In this document: positions 28,821-37,322 of the stretch, in pieces
Numbering within the stretch: position 1 is the first letter of the stretch
Layout of the letters: every line of letters begins with the position of its first letter
Assembly: GCF_016587355.1 (NCBI RefSeq)
Contig: NZ_BNJF01000004.1
Span: 124,001 to 188,000, forward strand
Length of the DNA: 64,000 nucleotides
Direction of reading: 5' to 3'
From: Ktedonospora formicarum
Lineage (GTDB): Bacteria > Chloroflexota > Ktedonobacteria > Ktedonobacterales > Ktedonobacteraceae
Notes under the pieces: generated by a model
What the model was told of the DNA's origin: nothing
Databases searched by the model: none
The model's input: only the letters and a program-made list of their open reading frames with translations
Made by a program: the position numbers and the translations under genes

Positions 28821-28960
28821 AAACGGCGTACCGCAAGTTCTGCGGGAAGTGACGCCTGTGGAGCAGGTGTAAGACGAGCGAAAGGCTTGCTGTCTGCAGT
28901 GAAGCAGGAACCGAACACTGTGTATGGCTTGTCCATATCTGGGTAAGTTTCGGAGAACGG
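28821..28960 (+). ncRNA. Right-end transcript, candidate TnpB omega RNA scaffold
   Basis: The 140 bp after the tnpB stop are shared by all copies (GACGCCTGTGGAGCAGGTGT, then GAAGCAGGAACCGAAC and the terminal GTAAGTTTCGG). They are kept also in a tnpB-less mini-element at 46830-46979, which supports a functional RNA or end structure. In this family the guide would be the sequence just past 28960. Confidence 0.5.
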
Positions 28961-29503
28961 TCAATCACCTCACTACAGGCTGTCTTCGTACCCGCCGATG
29001 ACTATACTGATCCCGCACCCACGACCACCTTCGCGCACCTTGATTCAACTGTCGTGCTCGACCGCGCCATCGCTGAGAAGGCACTCTTCCCGGCGGTCGA
29101 TCCACTCGCGTCGACCAGTCGCGTGCTTGATCCGCTGGTGGTTGGCAAAGAACACTACAACACAGCACGCAGCCTTCAGCGTACCCTGCAACGCTATAAC
29201 GAGCTTCAGGATATCATTACCATTCTGGGTGTTGATGATCTCAGCGAAGCAGATAAGCTGACTGTCGCCCGTGCCCGCAAGCTTCAGCAGTTCCTCTCGC
29301 AGCCCTTCGCGGTCGCGGAGGTCTTTACGGGTCGCGAGGGCCGCTATGTTCCTCTACGCGAGACCATACGTAGCGTGCGCGAAATTCTTGATGGCAAGCA
29401 CGACGTCATTCCCGAACCACTCTTCTATATGGCTGGCTCCATCGATGAAGTCATCCAGCGCTTCCAAGAAGAAACCAGACCGTAGACCCATTTTGCAAGC
29501 CCC

Positions 29504-29539
29504 ACAGGGGAGAGTATAGACGCTCCAACTCTCCCCTGT
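29504..29539 (+). terminator. Hairpin after atpD
   Basis: ACAGGGGAGAGT and ACTCTCCCCTGT are perfectly complementary, 18 bp after the atpD stop. No T-tract follows on the plus strand. Confidence 0.6.
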
Positions 29540-29636
29540 AAAAACACCTCACATCCACGTTTCCTCTATAGCAATCTCTTGACCCTCACAGTAAGCGCGT
29601 ATTATTTAGACCCAGCCTACAGAGGAGTTCATACCA

Positions 29637-30632
29637 ATGGCATGGCAGCCACAATATCCAGGTCAAGTGAACAATCCGTTCACATCCCCATTCGGGGGAA
29701 CGACCCCACCCGCACAGATCCCGCCAGCCGTCTTTCAGGTTGCTGAAGCCGCAGGATTGGGAGCGCCAGTGCGCGAGTATAATCGGGGCGCGAACACTTC
29801 CAACGCGGGGAGATCCGCGCTGCAAATTCCACTTCTCATGGGCCTCATCGGAGGTGGCATCGGTCTGCTCGTCGGAATAGTGGTCCCACTCCTGGTCGTG
29901 CCGTTCCCCTTTAATCTGGTTACCGCTGGCGTGGTACTGGTGGTCTTCCTACCATTCGCCCCTATGTTGATCCGGCTCACGCGCGGCAGCTTTGGTGGAG
30001 GTGGCAAGCATGACTTTCGCGCCTGGGCCTGTCCCGGTGGACTCGTCTATACTCAGGGAGGACAGTTCTCCGCGCTACGCTGGGAAGATATTGCCTATGT
30101 CTGGCGCAAGGCTGGTATCCTCAATGGCGTCCCCTCAATCCTTGGCTATAGTGTGCAGCCAATGAACGGGCCAACTTTCGCCTTCAACCTGCTCACAGGG
30201 CCTTATGCGGGACTCATAGACATGGTGGAGAATAGTAGCGGTAGCATGAGCATCTCCTCTGGCGCGGGCGAGATATCGTCCAGCGGCGGCTTCGTCCAGA
30301 TCAGCGGCTACGCCAGTCTCAATGCCTATGCCGGCTTGGGTGAGCTCATTGAAGAGCAATTGCTTCAACGTCGTCTGCCGCAATTTCTGGAGAGTTTCCA
30401 GCAGGGCGGATCGCTTCCCTTCGGCAAAGTCACTATCTACCCCCAGGGCTTAAGCGATGGCAATAAGAACCTTTCCTGGCATGAGATCGCCAGCGTCCAG
30501 GTCTCGCCCCTCGCCATTCTGATCACAAAACAGCCCGCGAACTTGCCCTGGTTCAACCTCTCTACCAGCGAATTGCCCAATGCCCCCCTCTTTGTCGGTT
30601 TGCTCAACACATTGCGCGCCCGCCAGGGCTAA
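29637..30632 (+). CDS. DUF6585-like membrane protein, 331 aa
   Basis: After a Pro-rich start, the segment AVFQVAEAAGLGAPVREYNR resembles the opening of the paralogues at 20745 and 25106. Two membrane helices (about 64-108) follow, then CPGGLVYTQGGQFSALRWED, a match to the DUF6585 pattern in which an exposed strand precedes an RWEDI motif. A Ser/Gly-rich insertion (about 200-225) and closing beta-rich part complete it. Function unknown; it may read as a membrane-bound sensor or scaffold, but nothing here shows this. Confidence 0.6.
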   Translation: MAWQPQYPGQVNNPFTSPFGGTTPPAQIPPAVFQVAEAAGLGAPVREYNRGANTSNAGRSALQIPLLMGLIGGGIGLLVGIVVPLLVVPFPFNLVTAGVVLVVFLPFAPMLIRLTRGSFGGGGKHDFRAWACPGGLVYTQGGQFSALRWEDIAYVWRKAGILNGVPSILGYSVQPMNGPTFAFNLLTGPYAGLIDMVENSSGSMSISSGAGEISSSGGFVQISGYASLNAYAGLGELIEEQLLQRRLPQFLESFQQGGSLPFGKVTIYPQGLSDGNKNLSWHEIASVQVSPLAILITKQPANLPWFNLSTSELPNAPLFVGLLNTLRARQG

Positions 30633-30635
30633 ATG

Positions 30636-30673
30636 GAGAGGGGGTGTGAGATTACCTCACCCCCCCCACTCTC
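30636..30673 (+). terminator. Hairpin after the DUF6585-like gene
   Basis: GAGAGGGGGTGTGAG pairs with CTCAC...CTCTC around a short ATTAC loop, just past the stop at 30632. The stem contains a long C run (30660-30667). Confidence 0.6.
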
Positions 30674-30718
30674 TGCTCTCACTTCAACATGCCCTCTGAC
30701 ATTCTGTAGATCTCACCA

Positions 30719-31096
30719 CTACGCAGGCTGCGGCTGTCTCGCTACCTTACGCTCAATAATCTGAGTAGTATATTGATCGCCCCAGGACAGCATCGCAAGC
30801 AAAATAGGCTCCAGAGTCTTACCAAATTCCGTCAAGGAGTACTCGACCTTGGGCGGAATCTGCTTGTAGATCTCACGATGCACAATCCCGTCCGCCTCGA
30901 GTTCACGCAACTGCAGGGTGAGCATCCTCTGTGTGATCGCTGGCATCTGACGCCTCAGGTCGCTAAAGCGCTGGGAGCCTTCCAGGAGCTTATAAAGGAT
31001 AATCCCCTTCCATTTGCCGCCAATCACGTCAAGCGTCGCCTCCACCGGACAGCTATACTGGCATTGCTCATTACTCATGTATGCACGAGCCTCCAT
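30719..31096 (-). CDS. HxlR-family transcriptional regulator
   Basis: The 125-residue winged-helix protein has CPVEATLDVIGGKWKGIILY, then RFSDLRRQMPAITQRMLTLQ and KVEYSLTEFGKTLEPIL, the full pattern of the HxlR family. These are often redox- or aldehyde-responsive dimers; the Cys near residues 12-16 (CQYSCP) is the usual sensing position. It is divergent from the PPOX gene at 31206 and probably controls it. A second start at MSNEQCQ (31078) is possible. Confidence 0.88.
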   Translation of the reverse strand: MEARAYMSNEQCQYSCPVEATLDVIGGKWKGIILYKLLEGSQRFSDLRRQMPAITQRMLTLQLRELEADGIVHREIYKQIPPKVEYSLTEFGKTLEPILLAMLSWGDQYTTQIIERKVARQPQPA

Positions 31097-31205
31097 AGGT
31101 ACCTTTTTTGATACTATAACACAAAAATGTGCATACTTGTAAATAGTAATGGCACTGTGTATAGTTGCCCTAGAACATTTCTCACGAAAGGATTACATAG
31201 CATCT

Positions 31206-31622
31206 ATGAAACTGAGCGACGAAGTCCGCAAGGCCCTCTCATCGGGCCATCCAGCTCACCTTGTCACCATCAATAAGGACGGTAGCCCCCAGGTGACGAT
31301 GGTATGGGTCGGCTTGGATGGTGATGACATTGTCTGTGGTCACTTGAAGTTCTACCAGAAGTTGCAGAACATTCAGCGTGACCCACGCGTCACGCTCTCA
31401 GTGGAGACCGGAGGGCAGACTGGCGCGCTGGATAACTATCTGATCATCAATGGGCGCGCCAGGATTACTGAAGGTGGAGCGCCTGAGCTGCTGAATAAGC
31501 TGGCTCAGACATATATTCAAGAGGGGGCTGAGTACGTCTCTGAAGGTGGCCCCGAAGGCTATATCACCCACATTACGCCCGAACGCATCAGCGGTGTTGG
31601 TCCTTGGGGACAGGGCAATTAG
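31206..31622 (+). CDS. PPOX-class F420/FMN-dependent oxidoreductase
   Basis: The product begins MKLSDEVRKALSSGHPAHLV and has the split-barrel flavin-binding pattern TINKDGSPQVTMVWVGLDGD, KLQNIQRDPRVTLSVE and GRARITEGGAPELLNKLA. Members reduce substrates with F420H2 or FMN. The start at 31206 is used because the domain starts there; the ATG at 31149 adds 19 untypical residues. It lies divergent from the HxlR regulator, a common pairing. Confidence 0.85.
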   Translation: MKLSDEVRKALSSGHPAHLVTINKDGSPQVTMVWVGLDGDDIVCGHLKFYQKLQNIQRDPRVTLSVETGGQTGALDNYLIINGRARITEGGAPELLNKLAQTYIQEGAEYVSEGGPEGYITHITPERISGVGPWGQGN

Positions 31623-31630
31623 AGACGGTA

Positions 31631-31668
31631 GAAGAGGGGGCTTGAGCGACTACTCAGGCCTCCTCTTC
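31631..31668. terminator. Converging-gene hairpin
   Basis: GAAGAGGGGGCTTGAG and CTCAGGCCTCCTCTTC pair imperfectly between the two converging genes and overlap the stop of the SnoaL-like gene. Confidence 0.5.
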
Positions 31669-32040
31669 CATCGCCTCAACCCATTGTGCTCGCCACTCTG
31701 GCGCGGGATACGTATCCGCCCAATATTCCCACTGTCGGACAATCTGGTCCGCGCGAAACTCGAAAAAGGAGACGGCGTATATCCTTTGTTCCTGATATTG
31801 CATCATAACCTCTGAAATCACTTGCTCGCTGGCAGCGGTAACCTTCAAGCTCGCGACCCGCCACTGACCAGGATAATGCTTGCACAATGCGATGAAATTG
31901 TCGCGACCCCGAATTCGCTCCTTTGATTGCGGCCACTCACAAATAAAGTCATCATGCAACAATGGTGCCATGTCCTCAAACTGGAATGTATCTATGAGCT
32001 TCCAGAGCCGCTCAACCACTTGAATGTTGTGCTGATTCAC
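31654..32040 (-). CDS. SnoaL-like (NTF2-fold) protein, 128 aa
   Basis: The product starts MNQHNIQVVERLWKLIDTFQ, continues APLLHDDFICEWPQSKERIRG, and has the later QIVRQWEYWADTYPAP, a clear nuclear-transport-factor-2 fold of the SnoaL type. The Asp after the opening helix and the Trp-rich closing strands are as in ketosteroid isomerase relatives. Substrate unknown; a single gene with no clear partner. Confidence 0.8.
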   Translation of the reverse strand: MNQHNIQVVERLWKLIDTFQFEDMAPLLHDDFICEWPQSKERIRGRDNFIALCKHYPGQWRVASLKVTAASEQVISEVMMQYQEQRIYAVSFFEFRADQIVRQWEYWADTYPAPEWRAQWVEAMEEEA

Positions 32041-32435
32041 CTAAAAGACAACTCCTTTGTACAGAGAAAGCGAATGTTAATTCTGCAGTGCTTTTCCTTT
32101 CCAGAGTATATCATTCCATTCCTGACATCCACTGTCATATTCCTCTTGCTTTCCGAGCGCCATCTCAATCCTCTTTGCCTTATCACAAAGCCAAACATAT
32201 ATTACGCACAAGGAGGCTGATATTCGCGCATCTTAATCGACAACTAGCCCTTTCATCCAATTATTTTAATACAATACATAAAAACTTGACAATTGCTATG
32301 TTATCATTTATGCTATCAACATATACACTTGTATGTTCCTTATGCTGTGGTTGTGATGTTGTTAGTAGTGTGGTTGAAACTCCATATGTCTTTGAAGCCT
32401 ACCCATAGAGCGCACACCACGCGCCAGGAGGTCTC
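32041..32435 (+). other. Intergenic region upstream of the ATPase gene
   Basis: No gene is called. It contains the AT-rich promoter area for both flanking genes and the sigma-70-like promoter listed separately. Confidence 0.45.
32286..32314 (+). promoter_or_regulatory. Sigma-70-like promoter
   Basis: TTGACA (32286-32291), a 17-base spacer, then TATGCT (32309-32314), in an AT-rich patch upstream of the rightward ATPase gene. Confidence 0.5.
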
Positions 32436-33647
32436 ATGTCACGCGAGAATCTTCAAATATTCTCCCGCCCCTCGCTCCCCATTCTGACATACAAACAATT
32501 CGCCTTAGAATATCTCCCCTCAGTGCAGGAGCAGGTCTGGCCCATCCAAAACCTGCTCGCACCGGGCCTCACCTTGATGACTGGCGACCCCCATGTAGGA
32601 CTGAACCTGCTCGCCTTTCAGCTCATGATGCATGTCGCACTCGGCACACATGCCTTCGGGCGTATAGACGAATTTCCAACTACCCAGCGAGTCGCGCTCT
32701 ATTGCGCCCTGGATCAATCCATGCTACGGCTGCAAAAGCTTCACTCGCGCTATCTCGACTCACATCCGGGGGTCGACCCTTCAGATGTTCACTGCCAACT
32801 TACCAATACCTGGGAGGCACTCGAACCAGACACAGGTCTGCGTAGGCTAGAGGTCTGGGTCACGAATAACGCGGATGCCGGATTGCTAGTCATCGACAAT
32901 CTAGCGCAACTACGCCGCCGCTTCAAAGGGAGCGACAGTGACCTGCTTGATTTGCTCCGCCGCCTCGCAGAACAGCATAATCTCTGCATCCTTCTCCTAC
33001 ATACCTGCAAGCCCTCCTCGCCCCTGGTCGCTTACGCTGATAACCATCTCCACCTCAAACGCCTCAACATCCCCTCTTACTATCACCTTAGCATGCAGGG
33101 AGAGCAGATGCAGCCCACAACCCACCTGCTCTACTGTCCTCCAGGCGCGATTCAGTTCCAGCTTGCCGAGCGCGAGGATACGCTAGCAATCTCTGTTCTG
33201 AACGGACACAAAGCACTCTCACGCGAACGCTTGAGCATCCTGCGCCTCTTCCACGCGTACGGTGATGAACTCACACCTGCTGATGTCGCCCGCGCACTGG
33301 GTCTTAGCTCCGTCAATACACGCCAGATTCTCCATGCCATGGTCATGGCACGCATGCTTCGTACGACCTCCTATGGGCGCTATACCATCGACCCTTTCGT
33401 TGAGCCACTTGTTCCTGAACTCCTGGCCCATTATCACTTCCCTGAGCCCGACCCTGATCCACCACCCACTATCGCTCCTGAAGAATCAGCCGCCAATGAT
33501 ATACATCCCTCCCAACCAGGCACAACCCCACCCCAGGGCTTATGGGACTCCCAGGCTCACATGTCTTCACGCCCCTCGGCACCACGCGCACACGTTCAGG
33601 GCAATTTCAAACGGCGACACAATAACAAAAAACAGAGAAGATCCTGA
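32436..33647 (+). CDS. RecA/RepA-like AAA ATPase with a degenerate Walker A and C-terminal winged helix
   Basis: The 403-residue protein follows the RepA/RSF1010-type AAA_25 pattern, with GLTLMTGDPHVGLNLLAFQL where TGxPxxGKS is usual. The Lys is replaced by Leu, so ATP hydrolysis is doubtful. Walker B-like GLLVIDNLAQL is kept. A winged-helix part follows (about 265-310, LSILRLFHAYGDELTPADVA). The end is Pro- and Ser-rich and basic. RBS-like CAGGAGG lies upstream. The replication-type family suggests plasmid or phage ancestry; a regulatory role is as likely here. Confidence 0.6.
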   Translation: MSRENLQIFSRPSLPILTYKQFALEYLPSVQEQVWPIQNLLAPGLTLMTGDPHVGLNLLAFQLMMHVALGTHAFGRIDEFPTTQRVALYCALDQSMLRLQKLHSRYLDSHPGVDPSDVHCQLTNTWEALEPDTGLRRLEVWVTNNADAGLLVIDNLAQLRRRFKGSDSDLLDLLRRLAEQHNLCILLLHTCKPSSPLVAYADNHLHLKRLNIPSYYHLSMQGEQMQPTTHLLYCPPGAIQFQLAEREDTLAISVLNGHKALSRERLSILRLFHAYGDELTPADVARALGLSSVNTRQILHAMVMARMLRTTSYGRYTIDPFVEPLVPELLAHYHFPEPDPDPPPTIAPEESAANDIHPSQPGTTPPQGLWDSQAHMSSRPSAPRAHVQGNFKRRHNNKKQRRS

Positions 33648-33661
33648 AAAGACCTTCTCTG
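33633..33661 (+). terminator. Hairpin overlapping the end of the ATPase gene
   Basis: CAGAGAAGATC pairs with GACCTTCTCTG with one bulge around CTGAAAA. Confidence 0.55.
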
Positions 33662-33838
33662 ATAGATAGCAGAAAGAGCGTAGTTGCCTATATATGTAGG
33701 CGTTGCACTTCAGTCAGCGCTAAGACTCTCACGCTACCAAAGGAAGCAACCGGGTTACATCATTACCATATCCTTCGCCATGACGTACAATAGAAGAGGA
33801 ATCTGAAAACCTCTCACGACTACACGAAAGGATAGGCT

Positions 33839-34315
33839 ATGGACCCGGCAATCAAAAAGCAGGTATTACGCCTGTTCACATATGGTCTGTACGCGGTGGC
33901 CTGCGCCGAAGGGAACGAGGTCAACGCTTTTACCGCCAACTGGCTCTCCCAGGTCTCGTTTGATCCCCCTTTGATTACAGTCTCGGTCGAGAAGGATGCC
34001 CACTCACTCCCTATGATCCAGCGTAGCCAGAAATTCACAGTTAACGTTCTACGCTCAGGACAGCGCGAACTCGCGGGCACACTTGGGAAGACCGCCTTTA
34101 AACACCCTGACAAGCTGCAGGGCATTAGCTATGACCTGCAGCCTGACGGCTTTGTCATCCTCCACGATGCTCTCGGCTGGGTCGGTTGCGAGGTACGCAA
34201 TAGCCTCGACGCTGGCGACTCTATCCTCTTTCTCGCGGAAGTCGTCGAAACGGGCATGATTGCGGAGGGCCAGCCACTCAGCATGAGCGAAGCAGGCTTT
34301 CGCCACGCTGGCTAG
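33839..34315 (+). CDS. Flavin reductase-like protein
   Basis: The product starts MDPAIKKQVLRLFTYGLYAV and has NAFTANWLSQVSFDPPLITV, then KFTVNVLRSGQRELAG, the standard FMN-binding flavin_reduct split barrel. It carries the short chain of flavin reductases that pass reduced flavin to monooxygenases or act as disulphide reductases. No monooxygenase is adjacent. GAAAGG precedes the start. Confidence 0.85.
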   Translation: MDPAIKKQVLRLFTYGLYAVACAEGNEVNAFTANWLSQVSFDPPLITVSVEKDAHSLPMIQRSQKFTVNVLRSGQRELAGTLGKTAFKHPDKLQGISYDLQPDGFVILHDALGWVGCEVRNSLDAGDSILFLAEVVETGMIAEGQPLSMSEAGFRHAG

Positions 34316-34322
34316 CAGCCAA

Positions 34323-34364
34323 ACATCGAGCGAGGTAGCTCATAACAACTACCTTGCTCGATGT
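34323..34364 (+). terminator. Terminator hairpin after the flavin reductase gene
   Basis: Sixteen-base arms, ACATCGAGCGAGGTAG and CTACCTTGCTCGATGT, with one mismatch and a ten-base loop, seven bases past the stop. Confidence 0.65.
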
Positions 34365-34534
34365 TGAGCGAGAAGCTATCGTATCCCGCACTCATTTCCT
34401 GGACTCATCACACTTTCCACTTCTTCCTCCCCTTGCCCCTTGCGCGACACGGGCCGGTGTGAAATAATAGTGCCTTATGGAGGTGGATGAGGTCACCATT
34501 TCTCTCGCAACCGCTTACAACAAGGAGAGTCGTC

Positions 34535-35191
34535 ATGCAACAAGGGAGCAGCGCTATATCCGCTGACCAGAAAAGCTGCGCCTTCTGTGAGCGCGCCCAT
34601 TTCGCGCCAAATATCTTGAAAGAAACCACCAACTTTCATATCGTCGCCGATCACGCCCCTCTCGTTGAGGGCCATATTCTCATCATTCCCAAAACCCATT
34701 ATCGCTGCTACGGCGACACACCCGCTAACCTGGATACAGAACTCTTCACACTCAAAAAAGAGGTCGCGCGCTTCTTCCAACACTACTATGCGCCCATCAT
34801 CTTCTGGGAACATGGCGTCTTTCACCAGACAGTCTTCCATGCGCACCTGCATTGCTTCCCCTTCGGCGATGTGACCTACGACCTTTCGCAGAATCTCCAC
34901 AAACATATGGTGGAAGACCAGAACGATATTCGCGCCTGGTTCCAGCATCAGGGCCACTACTTCTATCTGGAAGATGCCCAGCATGCCATGATCTTCCCAC
35001 CTGAGCCAGAGCCCTATATGCGTATCATTCAGGAGGTCTTGCGCCCAGGCGTGGTCCGTAGAAGCCAGGGTCATACCCAGTGGCGACCCGTCGCCCAACG
35101 CATTGAGGAAGGAAAAGCACTCATCCAAAGCACCATCGCGCACTGGCATACATTCGAGCAGCAAGAACAGGAGGCGGGCTATGCTCACTGA
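34535..35191 (+). CDS. HIT-family protein
   Basis: The product starts MQQGSSAISADQKSCAFCER and has the HIT fold: a zinc-binding-like CAFCER start, GHILIIPKTHYRCYGD, and the histidine triad HAHLHC (FHAHLHCFP). HIT proteins hydrolyse or transfer nucleotide phosphoramidates and dinucleoside polyphosphates. The C-terminal extension of about 110 residues is not recognised. AAGGAGA is placed eight bases before the ATG at 34535. The stop overlaps the start of the hydrolase gene, which suggests one operon. Confidence 0.85.
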   Translation: MQQGSSAISADQKSCAFCERAHFAPNILKETTNFHIVADHAPLVEGHILIIPKTHYRCYGDTPANLDTELFTLKKEVARFFQHYYAPIIFWEHGVFHQTVFHAHLHCFPFGDVTYDLSQNLHKHMVEDQNDIRAWFQHQGHYFYLEDAQHAMIFPPEPEPYMRIIQEVLRPGVVRRSQGHTQWRPVAQRIEEGKALIQSTIAHWHTFEQQEQEAGYAH

Positions 35192-36059
35192 ACCACTCAA
35201 AAACGGTCTCATCGCTTGTGATGATGTGAATCTACACTATGTTGAATGGGGGCAGGAAGGAACCCCTATCGTCTTTCTCCACGGCTTAACCGCGAACGCC
35301 ATGTGCTTCCAATCCTTCGCGGATGTCCTCGCTCCCTCTTACCGTGTCATCGCCTATGACCTGCGTGGGCGAGGCGATAGCGACAAACCATCTACAGGCT
35401 ATAGCGTTCCCCAGCACGCACGCGACCTCCTTGCATTACTAGATGCCTTACAGCTAGACCGCCCGATCATCGTGGGGCACTCTCTGGGCGCGCTCATCGC
35501 CCTCTACTTCGCCGCCCATTATCCCGAAAAGCTCAGTAAACTCGTCCTCATCGACGCTGGTGCGAAACTGCCCTGGAAAGACGCCAGCGAGATGCCACTC
35601 TGGCTCACTGCCGCTATCTCGCGCCTCGGAATCTCCATCCCCTCCTACCAGGAATACCTGGACCGACTCAAGCAGGCTCCTTACCTTGGCCCCTATTGGA
35701 ACCCCTATATCGACCTCTATTTCGAGCACGATATCCGTATTGAACCCAATGGTTCCGTCCGCTCCAAGGCCTTCGCCCAGGGCATTCGCGAAGAGAGCCA
35801 GAACTATCCCCAGGCCGAGCCGGAAGCGCAATGGGCCAATGTCCAGGCTCCTACCTTGCTCCTACGCGCGGGTCAGGGCCTCACCAGTGAGAGCGACCAG
35901 CTCCTCTCCGAGGCAGATGCCCATCAGATTCGCGACTCCATCGCCAATTGCCAATACATCAACTACCCAACGCTCAACCACTATATCATCATCTTCGGCG
36001 TCGATCCCGCCCCCGCCGAGGCCATTCAGCGCTTTATCGAGCAGGGCAAGGCATCATAA
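35181..36059 (+). CDS. Alpha/beta-fold hydrolase
   Basis: The product starts MLTEPLKNGLIACDDVNLHY and has the oxyanion strand VFLHGLTANAMCF, YDLRGRGDSDKP, and the nucleophile elbow VGHSLGALIAL. A late NHYIIIFG supplies the catalytic His. It is a serine hydrolase of the epoxide hydrolase/lipase type; the substrate cannot be told. The start ATG at 35181 overlaps the stop of the HIT gene by 11 bases, with AGGAGGCGGG before it, so the two are translationally coupled. Confidence 0.88.
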   Translation: MLTEPLKNGLIACDDVNLHYVEWGQEGTPIVFLHGLTANAMCFQSFADVLAPSYRVIAYDLRGRGDSDKPSTGYSVPQHARDLLALLDALQLDRPIIVGHSLGALIALYFAAHYPEKLSKLVLIDAGAKLPWKDASEMPLWLTAAISRLGISIPSYQEYLDRLKQAPYLGPYWNPYIDLYFEHDIRIEPNGSVRSKAFAQGIREESQNYPQAEPEAQWANVQAPTLLLRAGQGLTSESDQLLSEADAHQIRDSIANCQYINYPTLNHYIIIFGVDPAPAEAIQRFIEQGKAS

Positions 36060-36065
36060 AGCTTG

Positions 36066-37271
36066 CTAGTCGTCAATCGCCTGATAGGCTGAGGTCCAGA
36101 AAGCGACATTAGCAGGATGAGAAGACGAAAAGGCGCACTGGCTCATCAAGATAGTGATCATGTCCTCTCTGGGATCTGAATACCAGGAGGTGCCCAGGCC
36201 GCCATCCCAGCCATAGCGACCGGGCACCGCCGAGATATCATCGCGCCTGGTAACTACGGAGACGCCAAATCCCCAACCGTGGCTATTAAAGAAACCAGGA
36301 ACCAGGCTAGATACCGCTTTCTGCGCGGGTGTCAACTGATCAGTCGTCATGGTTTCAACTGAGAGCCGAGAGAGAATACGTGTGCCATTGTACTTGCCCT
36401 GGGAGAGCAGCATCTGAGCAAAGGCCAGATAATCATCAATAGTTGACACCAATCCTCCCGCTCCAGACGGAAAAGCTGGCGGCTGGCTCCACTGACTCCC
36501 TACGACCTCGTCATATACCGTAAGCTCTCCCGTGGATGCATCAGTCCAGTAGCTCGTCGCCAGTCGCTCACGCGACGCCTTCGGCACGCTGAAGCTGGTA
36601 TCCTTCATACCAAGCGGCTCAAAGAGGCGCTCACGCAAGAATGTCTCAAATGACTGACCGGAGGCGCGCGCGATCAGCACGCCAAGCACATCCGACCCCG
36701 TGTTATACACCCATCGTTCGCCCGGTTGGTACATAAGTGGAAGTCGGCCCAGGCGCGCTACCCACTCATCAGGAGTGGGCATATGCAACGGGCTCGGTGG
36801 CCCCATGCCAATCTGCTGTTCATTCGCGGCTTCGAGAATTGGGCAGACATCTGGTGGCTGCATCATCTGCCCAAAGCCCATACAAAAAGTGAGCAAATCA
36901 CGCACTGTAATTGGTCGCTCCGCTGGAACGGTCTCTTCAAGTGGCCCATCGAGTCGCTTTAGAACCTTGCGATCAGCAAGTTCGGGAAGCAAGGTATCCA
37001 CTGGCTCGTCCAGCCGGATCTTACATTCTTCTACGAGCATCATCGTTGCCACAGCCGTGATTGGCTTGGTCATAGACGAAATGCGGAAGATGGTATCATG
37101 CCGTATGGGAACGCTTTTCCCAAACGCCTGCATCCCAATTTCATCAATATGGATCTCACCCCGCCTACTAACTAATGTGACGAGGCCAGGGACGTCCCCT
37201 CGCTCAACGTAACTAGCCATAACATCGTGCACGCGAGCAAGCCGCGCTTTCGACAATCCTCCGCTATTCAT
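36066..37271 (-). CDS. Beta-lactamase-family serine hydrolase
   Basis: The product begins MNSGGLSKARLARVHDVMAS and has the SxxK motif in FRISSMTKPITAVATMMLVE and the YxN motif in RWVYNTGSDVLGVL. It also has the late HGWGFG and GRYGWDGGLGTSW. It belongs to the class C/esterase branch of penicillin-binding-protein-like hydrolases (EstB, lipase type), so it is probably an esterase, not a resistance gene. The start is chosen at 37271 with GGGAGGAGAAAGG before it. The PPOX gene lies 51 bp upstream on the same strand. Confidence 0.88.
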   Translation of the reverse strand: MNSGGLSKARLARVHDVMASYVERGDVPGLVTLVSRRGEIHIDEIGMQAFGKSVPIRHDTIFRISSMTKPITAVATMMLVEECKIRLDEPVDTLLPELADRKVLKRLDGPLEETVPAERPITVRDLLTFCMGFGQMMQPPDVCPILEAANEQQIGMGPPSPLHMPTPDEWVARLGRLPLMYQPGERWVYNTGSDVLGVLIARASGQSFETFLRERLFEPLGMKDTSFSVPKASRERLATSYWTDASTGELTVYDEVVGSQWSQPPAFPSGAGGLVSTIDDYLAFAQMLLSQGKYNGTRILSRLSVETMTTDQLTPAQKAVSSLVPGFFNSHGWGFGVSVVTRRDDISAVPGRYGWDGGLGTSWYSDPREDMITILMSQCAFSSSHPANVAFWTSAYQAIDD

Positions 37272-37322
37272 CGCCTTTCTCCTCCCTGTCTGTCTCAATG
37301 TATGAACTTTGCGAGTAAGCAA

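Larger units (their letters stand above)
27563..28960 (+). mobile_element. IS605-type tnpB element, copy 1, in atpD (1398 bp)
   Basis: It starts right after the tetranucleotide GGGC of atpD (ATATAGTTAG) and ends with GTAAGTTTCGGAGAACGG. The same ends bound two further copies (40088-41483 and 42707-44101), each also after GGGC on the tnpB-sense strand. No target duplication is present, as expected for single-strand HUH transposition. No tnpA is present. Confidence 0.88.
25392..29485 (+). pseudogene. atpD: ATP synthase F1 beta subunit gene interrupted by two insertion sequences
   Basis: Three pieces (25392-26167, 27412-27562, 28961-29485) read as one 483-codon AtpD once both elements are removed. 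Visible motifs are the P-loop GGAGTGKT, the catalytic Glu in GERTREGNDLY, Walker B DVLLFIDNIFRF across the first junction, ITSTKKGSITSLQAVFVPAD across the second, and ALLGRMPSAVGYQPNL. The DELSEED loop reads DDLSEAD. The beta subunit makes ATP at the alpha-beta interface of F1. No other atp gene is adjacent, so this is probably a second, stand-alone copy; if it were the only one, the insertions should abolish F1. The open ends of the pieces show no other damage, so the insertions look recent. Confidence 0.93.
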
